A stretch of DNA of 8,228 nucleotides, taken from an uncultured Coriobacteriales bacterium (lineage in GTDB: Bacteria; Actinomycetota; Coriobacteriia; Coriobacteriales; UMGS124). Below the pieces are notes generated by a model. The model had not been told where the DNA came from. It made no database searches and saw only the letters and a program-made list of their open reading frames with translations. Positions within the stretch are counted from its first letter, which is position 1, and the number at the start of each line of letters is the position of its first letter. Position numbers and translations under genes: made by a program. The stretch is taken from positions 1 through 8,228 of the forward strand of contig CAKUKJ010000082.1 of the NCBI GenBank assembly GCA_934662525.1. The letters run 5' to 3'. This document shows positions 1-5,067 of the stretch, in pieces.

Positions 1-1056
1 CGAGCCATCGTCGTCCAGCGGGCGGGCGGGCGCTGGACCCCGCAGCACAAGCTTCTCCTGCTCGACGCGCGCCTGTACGCCTCCCGGCAGGCTGCACGAG
101 CCCGCGCGGTGCCGGATGAGCCCCGCGAGGCAATCAAGATGGGCGGCCTCGAAGCGCGCGTCACGGGCGGCCTGCCCTCCCAGCGCGCGCTCAAGCGCAA
201 AACGCATGCAGCGCGGCACAAGGGCCGGCTCGCCTTGGGCAAGCGTCTCGATGTCAAGCACGCAACTGCCCGGCCGCGCCCGCAGCTCCGCCCTCTCAAA
301 GAGCTCGCCGGACAGGCGCGCAAGAAGGTCCTCCTCGGCGGCCATCGCGTCAAGGCTGCGCCCCAGCGTCTTCACGAACGAGGGGTTGCGGGCGGCAAGC
401 ACGGGCACCACATGGTGGCGCACATACGAGCGGGTCGCCACGTCCTGGGCGTTGGTCGAGTCCTCCCGCCAGCCGATGCCGTGCGCGCGCAAATCACGCC
501 GCAGCTCTTCGCGGGTGCACCCGATAAGGGGGCGCACGACTATGCCGCGCTGGGGACGCATCCCCACAAGCCCCGTCAGGCCCGAGCCCGCAAGGGCACG
601 CATGAGAAAGGTCTCGGCGCGGTCGTCCGCCGTGTGCGCGACAAAGATGCGCGCGGACCCCACGGGCAGCCCCCTGTCCTGGGAAAGCCGCCCGGCCAGC
701 TCCCATGCTAGGTCGTAGCGCGCCTGGCGGGCGGCCTCCTCCATGTTGGCCCCCTCGCGCACGAGGGCGGCCACATCCACTCTCCGCGCATGAAACGCCA
801 CTCCGAGCTCGCTGCACAGACGCCGCACAAACTCCTCGTCGCCATCGGACTCGGCCCCTCGCAGGCAGTGGTTCACATGCAGCACATGGAGGCACTCGCG
901 CGGCAGGCGGCGCGAGCCGTTGCCGTCTTTGAGGTCAACCGGGCCCGTGGCGCAGCGCACGAGCAGGGCCGTGGAATCCGACCCCCCGCTCACCATGAGG
1001 ACGATGGGAGAGTCCGGCTCAACGGCAAGAGACGTCGCATTGAGGGCATCGAGCAC
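1..1056 (-). CDS. tilS: tRNA(Ile)-lysidine synthase TilS, 3' end cut off by the window edge
   Basis: TilS attaches lysine to cytidine 34 of the CAU-anticodon tRNA-Ile using ATP, so that the tRNA reads AUA as isoleucine; the enzyme is cytosolic and essential in most bacteria. The 352 visible residues show the N-type PP-loop SGGSDS at residues 23-28, the family signature HTADDRAET at 141-149, RPLIG at 175-179 and REDSTN at 197-202, all in the expected order. I chose the GTG start at 1056-1054 because AAAGGAA lies about five bases upstream and the PP-loop then falls at the usual distance from the N terminus. The frame is open to position 1, so the C-terminal part is missing from the window. Family members are roughly 330-450 residues, so most of the protein is present. 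The leader contains an unusual repeat cluster, listed separately. Family identification is secure from the motifs. Confidence 0.95.
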   Translation of the reverse strand, partial: MLDALNATSLAVEPDSPIVLMVSGGSDSTALLVRCATGPVDLKDGNGSRRLPRECLHVLHVNHCLRGAESDGDEEFVRRLCSELGVAFHARRVDVAALVREGANMEEAARQARYDLAWELAGRLSQDRGLPVGSARIFVAHTADDRAETFLMRALAGSGLTGLVGMRPQRGIVVRPLIGCTREELRRDLRAHGIGWREDSTNAQDVATRSYVRHHVVPVLAARNPSFVKTLGRSLDAMAAEEDLLARLSGELFERAELRARPGSCVLDIETLAQGEPALVPRCMRFALERALGGQAARDARFEAAHLDCLAGLIRHRAGSCSLPGGVQARVEQEKLVLRGPAPARPLDDDGS

Positions 1057-1074
1057 GTGCGTTCCTTTCGCAGA

Positions 1075-1196
1075 GTAGGTTGCGGAACCTCGTCCGCCGC
1101 GTTCTCGGGAGGCTCACGTACGTCCAGTACGCGTCGCCTCCCGACGCCTTGCGGACGAGAACCCGCTTTTTGGTAGGTTGCGGAACCTCGTCCGCC
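1075..1196. repeat. Two identical 24-base direct repeats flanking an inverted partial copy
   Basis: Identical 24-base copies lie at 1075-1098 and 1173-1196; both contain GCGGAACCTCGTCCGC (1082-1097 and 1180-1195). A diverged inverted copy, GCGGACGAGAACCCGC, lies between them at 1151-1166. Each direct copy can fold two ways: AGGTT/AACCT around GCGG, or GCGGA/TCCGC around a six-base loop. The inverted arm GCGGACGAG (1151-1159) is perfectly complementary to both 1089-1097 and 1187-1195. A further hairpin sits inside: CGGGAGGC (1106-1113) with GCCTCCCG (1136-1143), enclosing CGTAC/GTACG. The cluster lies in the tilS leader, ending about 18 bases before its start codon. It could be a REP/MITE-like element or a structured leader; I do not recognise a named family. 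Confidence 0.85.
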
Positions 1197-1222
1197 TTTT
1201 ATGGAAATGGCCTGGCCGTGCG

Positions 1223-1228
1223 ATTGTA
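1223..1228 (-). promoter_or_regulatory. Possible -10 box for tilS
   Basis: On the minus strand this reads TACAAT, five of six matches to the sigma-70 -10 consensus. It lies just past the hairpin that probably ends the hsp20 transcript and about 165 bases before the tilS start. No convincing -35 box is seen at 16-18 bases upstream, so the call is tentative. If correct, the whole repeat cluster would be transcribed as tilS 5' leader. Confidence 0.3.
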
Positions 1229-1239
1229 CCCCCAGAAAC

Positions 1240-1279
1240 GACGATGCCCCGCCGGGCTTTCACCCAACGGGGCATCGTC
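1240..1279 (-). terminator. Strong hairpin downstream of hsp20, probable terminator
   Basis: GACGATGCCCCG (1240-1251) and CGGGGCATCGTC (1268-1279) form a perfect 12-base-pair stem with a 16-base loop. It lies 53 bases past the hsp20 stop codon. Read on the minus strand the stem is followed by GTTTCT, a poor T-tract, so termination may be inefficient or may rely on the stem alone. On the plus strand the stem is followed by AAAA, which does not suit termination in that direction. Confidence 0.65.
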
Positions 1280-1332
1280 AAAAGGGAAGGAGGAGATGAG
1301 AGAAATACACAAGCCGGGAGGCAGATTCTGAA

Positions 1333-1755
1333 CTACCCGATGGTGACCTTCGTGACGTTGGTGTTCTGGGTCTTCTTAGGCACATTCACAGTCAGCACGC
1401 CGTCCTTCAGAACGGCGGTCAGGCCTGCCGTGTCAGCGTCCTTGAGGTAGACGCCGCGCGTCGCATGGAACGCGGAGGTCTCGCGGAGCACGTAGTTGCG
1501 CTTCTCGACGTCCTCGGCGTCCTTGTGGTCGATGTCGATGACCAGGCGGCCGGCGTTGAGCTCGACGTCGATCTCCTCGCGGGAGACGCCGGGGACATGG
1601 GCCTCGACCACATAGCCGTCGGGGTTCTCCTGGACGTCCATCTTGAAGGCGGCGGGAGCCTCGGGATAACGCTGCTCGAAGTTCGCGAGGTCGTTGATTG
1701 CGTCAAACCAATTGCTCAGAGCGTTCACGCGACCATAAGGAAGAATAGCAGCCAT
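1333..1755 (-). CDS. Small heat-shock protein, Hsp20/alpha-crystallin family
   Basis: Small heat-shock proteins are ATP-independent cytosolic holdases that bind unfolding proteins and pass them to DnaK/ClpB. The protein is 140 residues, typical for bacterial Hsp20. It has a short N-terminal arm (to about residue 35) and then an alpha-crystallin domain from about FKMDVQE to the end. That domain carries the PGVSREEIDVEL segment and the family hallmark GVLTVNVPK near the C terminus. I chose the ATG at 1755-1753 because AAAAGGAGG lies nine bases upstream. An in-frame TTG at 1764 overlaps the edge of that ribosome-binding site and is unlikely. The gene stands alone, with its own terminator-like hairpin downstream. 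No CIRCE (HrcA) or HAIR (HspR) operator was found upstream; a leader hairpin is described separately. It could be called hsp18 or ibpA, but sequence alone does not decide. Confidence 0.95.
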   Translation of the reverse strand: MAAILPYGRVNALSNWFDAINDLANFEQRYPEAPAAFKMDVQENPDGYVVEAHVPGVSREEIDVELNAGRLVIDIDHKDAEDVEKRNYVLRETSAFHATRGVYLKDADTAGLTAVLKDGVLTVNVPKKTQNTNVTKVTIG

Positions 1756-1762
1756 GATGAAC

Positions 1763-1793
1763 AACCTCCTTTTGTGCGGGGGTTCGGACCCGC
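1763..1793 (-). promoter_or_regulatory. Structured hsp20 leader that may mask the ribosome-binding site
   Basis: In the hsp20 mRNA the ribosome-binding site GGAGGUU (complement of 1763-1769) can pair with AACCCCC (complement of 1778-1784) across an eight-base loop. That helix has six pairs and one internal A-C mismatch. A competing hairpin, GGGU/ACCC around CCGA with two outer G-C pairs (1776-1793), uses the same C-run and would free the site. Imperfect pairing that hides the ribosome-binding site is the design of ROSE-type RNA thermometers in other hsp20 genes. The assignment here is inference. Confidence 0.4.
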
Positions 1794-1862
1794 TTGGTTT
1801 TATTGCTGGCTGTTGTATTCCACCGCAGCAGACCTATAAACGGTATTGTTTTATCTTCTCAG

Positions 1863-1879
1863 TTCCTTCACATAAGGAA
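1863..1879. promoter_or_regulatory. Perfect dyad in the hsp20 / small membrane gene divergent region
   Basis: TTCCTT (1863-1868) and AAGGAA (1874-1879) form a perfect six-base inverted repeat with a CACAT spacer. It sits roughly midway in the 226-base region between two divergent genes, so it could be an operator for one or both. It matches neither CIRCE nor HAIR. It may be chance in an AT-richer stretch. Confidence 0.3.
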
Positions 1880-1903
1880 ATCTAAGCGCATCATTGTTAG
1901 GTT

Positions 1904-1931
1904 TTGCAATGGGGAGAAGAGGCGCTATAGT
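1904..1931 (+). promoter_or_regulatory. Sigma-70-type promoter for the small membrane-protein gene
   Basis: TTGCAA (1904-1909) and TATAGT (1926-1931) are separated by 16 bases, matching the -35 and -10 consensus at four and five of six positions. The predicted start would be near 1938, giving a leader of about 44 bases before the TTG codon at 1982. TTGCAA is its own reverse complement and could also serve a divergent promoter towards hsp20, but the matching -10 on that strand is poor. Confidence 0.5.
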
Positions 1932-1981
1932 GGTGCCCCACACAGGCGCATACGGCGCCGCGATGCAGCAAGGAAACGCTT

Positions 1982-2308
1982 TTGGACTACAAGAACCTCG
2001 GGCGGGGCCGCGACCGAATCTCCCTCGACGAGCATGATGAGCAGGCATATCGGCAAGCCTACGGACGCGCATCGAGCACCCCGGGCGCATCCGACGCCAT
2101 GCCGGGCATACGTCCGGCCCACCCCCTGCCCGCCTATCGGACAGAGCGCCTCGACTACGACCGCTACCTGGAGCGCCCGCACGACAAGTTTCGGATCTTC
2201 TCCGCTCAGAACCGCAGGCGCAAGATGCGCGCCCTGGCGGGCAGCGCGGCCCTGGCGCTCTTCGTTCTCGCAACCGTCGTGGCCATCGTCGTCATTCTCA
2301 ACCAGTAA
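1982..2308 (+). CDS. Small protein with a single C-terminal membrane anchor, function unknown
   Basis: This 108-residue protein has a polar, probably disordered N-terminal part (residues 1-70). That part is rich in Tyr, Arg, Asp and Pro, and includes a YRTERLDYDRYLERP segment at 52-66. A basic cluster (NRRRKMR, 77-83) precedes one hydrophobic helix at about 84-106, after which only two residues remain. The basic residues before the helix predict a cytoplasmic N terminus with the tail in the membrane. The start is TTG at 1982, supported by AAGGAAA at 1970-1976, by a good upstream promoter, and by the absence of any other in-frame start nearby. It is divergent from hsp20 and convergent with nadE, so it is transcribed alone. 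I recognise no family. Codon use and composition fit the neighbourhood, and the membrane-anchor design makes a chance ORF unlikely. Confidence 0.75.
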   Translation: MDYKNLGRGRDRISLDEHDEQAYRQAYGRASSTPGASDAMPGIRPAHPLPAYRTERLDYDRYLERPHDKFRIFSAQNRRRKMRALAGSAALALFVLATVVAIVVILNQ

Positions 2309-2346
2309 GGCCCCAGGCAAAGCGCCCAGGGCCTGATCGCGCCCTG
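2308..2346. terminator. Overlapping hairpins between convergent genes
   Basis: AGGCCC (2308-2313) pairs with GGGCCT (2329-2334), helped by an inner GGC/GCC. CAGGGC (2327-2332) can instead pair with GCCCTG (2341-2346). They lie in the 49-base gap between the small membrane-protein gene and nadE, where a shared terminator is expected. No T-tract follows on either strand, so this is only a candidate. Confidence 0.4.
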
Positions 2347-2357
2347 TTACCGTGAGG

Positions 2358-4235
2358 CTAGTTCTTCGAGAACATCGGGAACCCGAAGCAGTCGTCCATG
2401 TCGCCGGCCTGCCCCGAGGCGAGCGCCGAGAGGGTGACGTCGGCCACCACGGCAGGCGACTGGTTGTTGCGCAGCGCCCCGGCCTGCAGCATCGCGTCGA
2501 GGGCCTCGTCCACCTCGGGGCGCGCCTCGAGGTCGTCGCAATCGACGTCATCCAGGTCGCACCACAGGCCCAGCCCCGGCTCCTGCGCGTCATGGGCGCT
2601 CGCATGGTCGCGCCAACCGTTCACCACCGGCCAGCCCCGGTCGGCGAAGCAGCGCATGGTCACGATGGGGCCCATGGGCTCCTGGCGACGCTTGTACTCG
2701 GCGTTTGCGCAGGCAGAAAGCACCTTGTCCACCACCTCGGGCGCAACGCCCGCCTGCACCGCGTCACCGGCGTCGAGGCCGCGGTCCACATGCATGGCGA
2801 GCACCTGGTCGATCTGGGCATAGCTGGCACCGAAGGAGCCCTCGTCGGTCTGTCCCTCGGAAAGCTCGGCCGAGGGGGCCTTGACCAGCACGTTCTCCGG
2901 GATGACTGCAAAGGGCCCGCACGTGTTGCGCCAACGGGCGAGCTCGTAGACGCGGCCCTTGTACACGTCTGCCAAGGGGGCATAGGCGCCCACAGTGTCG
3001 CCGTAAAGCGTGGAGTAGCCCATGCCCGACTCCGACTTGTTGCCCGTGTTGAGCACGAGCGCGCCCCAGGCGTTCGACAGGCTCATGAGCACGCAGCCCC
3101 GAAGCCTCGCCTGGAGGTTTTCCCTGCCCACGCCCGTAAAGGAGGCGCCCAGGGCCTGCGAGACGGCGTTGTCAGCCACCTCGAACATACCGGTGATGGG
3201 AACCGTGCGCGTCTCGATGCCGAGGTTTTGAGCCAGCGCGAGGGCGTCATCGACCGACGAGGCGCTCGAGTAGGGGCCGGGCATGAGGACGCCGCGCACA
3301 TGCTCGCAGCCCAGGGCGTCCACGGCGATTGCGGCCACGACGGTCGAGTCGATGCCGCCCGACAGGCCCACCACGACGTCCGCAAAGCCCGACTTGCGCA
3401 CGTAGTCGCGCACGGAAAGCACGAGGGCGCGATACAGATAGCCCGCCCACGCCTCGTCGGATATGGACTCGATCTGGTCAACCGACATGCCCGCCAGGGG
3501 ACCGCCCGCACACCCAGGCTGCTCGTCAAGCCCGTCGTCCACCTCGAAGACCGACACGCCTTCCTCAAAGAGCGCGCACGAGGCGGCGATGCGACCGTCT
3601 GGATCGGCCACAAAGCTGCCGCCTGCCAGCACGACGTCGTCGTAGGCGCCCACGCCCTGCACAAAGCCCATCCAGCACGGCGACTCCATGATGAGGGACT
3701 GCAGCACGCTCTCCCCCAAGCCGAAGGCCCCCAGGCAGGACGCGTCGTCGCGGCAGAACGGCATGGGCGACATTGCGAGCATCACGTCGCATGGCACGTC
3801 CTGGGCGCTCGCAGAAGGCGAGCCCGCCACAAACAGCAGGTCGACGCCGCCCCACGACAGGGTCACCGGCGCGCTCGACACGCCGTCGTACTCCACGGCG
3901 GAGGTGTAGGCCTCACGGCGGCGAAGCGGGCACACGTCGCCCTCCTCGCACAGGAAGAACTCCGTGTAGGCGTCTTGGGAGTCAAGCACATAGGCAGGCA
4001 CGACGCAGGCGATAGGCGTGCGCGCGGCCAGGTCGTAGAGCGCTGCGATGAGGTCGAGCTGGTAGGCGCGATGCTCGACCAAGCCCTGGGGATACGCCCC
4101 CGACATGACGGTGGCGGGGAACACGACAAGGCCCGCGCCGAGCCCTTCGGCCTGGCGGGCGCTGTCGAGCATGTGGCCGACCGTCTCGGCAAAGCGGCCG
4201 GGGTTTGAGTTCACCTGGGCTATTGCGATCTTCAT
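2358..4235 (-). CDS. nadE: NAD synthetase, fused nitrilase-like + synthetase form, glutaminase half apparently dead
   Basis: NadE makes NAD from deamido-NAD and ATP. Two-domain forms obtain ammonia by hydrolysing glutamine in an N-terminal nitrilase-fold domain. The protein has 625 residues. The synthetase half (about 265-545) looks intact: PP-loop SGGIDS at 292-297, NTGNKSE at 396-402, GYSTLYGD at 406-413, SAELSEGQTDEGS at 455-467 and YKRRQEP at 514-520. The N-terminal half (1-230) keeps the fold (VVFP at 37-40, AGGSFVADPDG at 204-214) but not the Glu-Lys-Cys triad. FPE is FPA (Ala41), the ICED segment reads VAGS (136-139), and no lysine occurs from residue 3 to 280. It therefore probably uses free ammonia or an ammonia donor in trans. 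An acidic tail of about 80 residues follows the synthetase core. The ATG at 4235 has AAGGAAAGG six bases upstream. Confidence 0.95.
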   Translation of the reverse strand: MKIAIAQVNSNPGRFAETVGHMLDSARQAEGLGAGLVVFPATVMSGAYPQGLVEHRAYQLDLIAALYDLAARTPIACVVPAYVLDSQDAYTEFFLCEEGDVCPLRRREAYTSAVEYDGVSSAPVTLSWGGVDLLFVAGSPSASAQDVPCDVMLAMSPMPFCRDDASCLGAFGLGESVLQSLIMESPCWMGFVQGVGAYDDVVLAGGSFVADPDGRIAASCALFEEGVSVFEVDDGLDEQPGCAGGPLAGMSVDQIESISDEAWAGYLYRALVLSVRDYVRKSGFADVVVGLSGGIDSTVVAAIAVDALGCEHVRGVLMPGPYSSASSVDDALALAQNLGIETRTVPITGMFEVADNAVSQALGASFTGVGRENLQARLRGCVLMSLSNAWGALVLNTGNKSESGMGYSTLYGDTVGAYAPLADVYKGRVYELARWRNTCGPFAVIPENVLVKAPSAELSEGQTDEGSFGASYAQIDQVLAMHVDRGLDAGDAVQAGVAPEVVDKVLSACANAEYKRRQEPMGPIVTMRCFADRGWPVVNGWRDHASAHDAQEPGLGLWCDLDDVDCDDLEARPEVDEALDAMLQAGALRNNQSPAVVADVTLSALASGQAGDMDDCFGFPMFSKN

Positions 4236-4308
4236 CTGGCACCTTTCCTTGCAAGCCGGCCCGTCGCGAGCGTGGCGTGGCGGTGGGCGGTGGGCATGTG
4301 AGTCGTCA

Positions 4309-4337
4309 TGTACAGGTTAGCGGTATTCGCATTGCAA
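4309..4337 (-). promoter_or_regulatory. Weak candidate promoter for nadE
   Basis: On the minus strand TTGCAA (4337-4332) is followed 17 bases later by TGTACA (4314-4309). The -35 matches four of six consensus positions but the -10 only three. It is placed correctly for nadE, giving a leader of about 70 bases. I saw no clear promoter for the divergent acetyltransferase in the same 179-base region. Confidence 0.25.
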
Positions 4338-4414
4338 ACCCGTGAACATGAGCTGCGCACGCAACAATCAGACGTACCATGGGCCCACCTTGCCAACAAG
4401 TCAAAAGGAGCACC

Positions 4415-4999
4415 ATGAGCATCTCCCTGCGCGTCGCCACCCCCGCCGACGCATCCTCGCTGCTTGCCATCTATGCGCCCTATGTGCGCGACACGTTCAT
4501 CACCTTCGAGTACGACGTGCCGACCGAAGGGGAGTTTGCCGGACGCGTCGAGCAGACCTTGCAGCGCTATCCCTACATCGCGGCATGCGGGGAGGACGGC
4601 GCGATCCTTGGCTATGCCTACCTGGGCGCATTCCATGCGCGCGAGGCCTACGACTGGGCGGCCGAGACGTCCATCTACGTCGATGGGGCGGCGCGGGGCA
4701 GGCATGTGGGCCGCCTTCTGCACGACGCCCTCGAGGAGGCCGCGCGCATCTGCGGGCTCACGAACCTCGAGGCGTGCATAGCCTATCCCGACCAGGGCGG
4801 CTCGGTGGGCTTCCATAAGCGCATGGGCTATCGCATGGTGGGGCGCTTTGAGAAGTGCGGCTACAAGCTCGGCGCCTGGCGAGACATGGTGTGGATGGAA
4901 AAGCATATAGCCCCGCATAGGGAAACGCCTGCACCCGTGGAGGCGTTTCCCCAGGTGCAGGCGCAGGTCGAGCAGATGTTGGCGGAGCTTTCCCGCTAA
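4415..4999 (+). CDS. GNAT N-acetyltransferase, phosphinothricin-acetyltransferase-like
   Basis: Proteins of this group transfer acetyl from acetyl-CoA to the amino group of small molecules such as phosphinothricin, methionine sulfoximine or related amino acids. The real substrate cannot be read from sequence. The 194-residue protein shows the family layout: IYAPYVRDTFITFEYDVPT near residues 19-37, ETSIYV at 84-89 with Glu84 at the place of the catalytic Glu in Bar/Pat, the acetyl-CoA loop RGRHVG at 94-99, and FHKRMGYRMVGRF through GYKLGAWRDMVWMEK at 133-163. His97 replaces the usual first Gly of the RxxGxG loop. About 30 residues after the GNAT core form an extra tail. I chose the ATG at 4415 because AAAAGGAG sits four bases upstream; an in-frame ATG at 4379 has no such site. 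It is divergent from nadE. Confidence 0.9.
   Translation: MSISLRVATPADASSLLAIYAPYVRDTFITFEYDVPTEGEFAGRVEQTLQRYPYIAACGEDGAILGYAYLGAFHAREAYDWAAETSIYVDGAARGRHVGRLLHDALEEAARICGLTNLEACIAYPDQGGSVGFHKRMGYRMVGRFEKCGYKLGAWRDMVWMEKHIAPHRETPAPVEAFPQVQAQVEQMLAELSR
4920..4960 (+). repeat. Two overlapping perfect hairpins inside the acetyltransferase 3' end
   Basis: GGGAAACGCCT (4920-4930) pairs perfectly with AGGCGTTTCCC (4941-4951) over 11 bases with a 10-base loop. CTGCACC (4929-4935) pairs with GGTGCAG (4954-4960). The two overlap and cannot form together. Both lie within codons for the tail beyond the GNAT core, ending about 37 bases before the stop codon. They may result from insertion of a small palindromic element that stayed in frame, or protect the mRNA end. 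Confidence 0.75.
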
Positions 5000-5067
5000 G
5001 GGCGCGTGCATGAGGCGGGCCTGCGGCGCCTTGGCGAGCCTCCCCAGGCCAGGGCCGTCTCAGACGC
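5000..5067. other. Convergent intergenic gap without a clear terminator
   Basis: The 68 bases between the acetyltransferase and the LCP gene are GC-rich. They hold only a small hairpin, CGTC/GACG (5056-5066). The palindrome CGCCTAGGCG (5065-5074) spans the LCP stop codon. No T-tract was seen on either strand. Confidence 0.5.

Noticed and set aside
109..718. Long plus-strand open frames across the left end
   Set aside because: They are opposite tilS, whose minus-strand frame carries the PP-loop, HTADDRAET and DSTN motifs. The plus-strand products are Arg/His-rich with no recognisable domain.
1075..1196. CRISPR array
   Set aside because: There are only two direct copies, with a spacer that is itself palindromic and contains an inverted copy; no cas gene is nearby.
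1075..1196. tRNA gene or T-box leader
   Set aside because: The GGTT-CCGC-AACC hairpin resembles a T-arm in size, but no cloverleaf, no conserved T-loop and no T-box sequence were found.
1756..1981. CIRCE or HAIR heat-shock operator
   Set aside because: Neither the 9-9-9 TTAGCACTC-type inverted repeat nor the CTTGAGT/ACTCAAG pair is present on either strand.
2352..4208. A 618-residue plus-strand open frame
   Set aside because: It is an antisense shadow of nadE, a common artefact in GC-rich genes. Its product is His/Arg/Gly-rich, and the other strand has clear NadE motifs and a ribosome-binding site.
4920..4951. Intrinsic terminator of the acetyltransferase gene
   Set aside because: The hairpin lies before the stop codon and is not followed by a T-tract, so ending transcription there would truncate the message.
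4232..5011. A 259-residue minus-strand open frame
   Set aside because: It lies opposite the acetyltransferase, which has the family motifs, a good ribosome-binding site and matching length. The antisense product has no domain.
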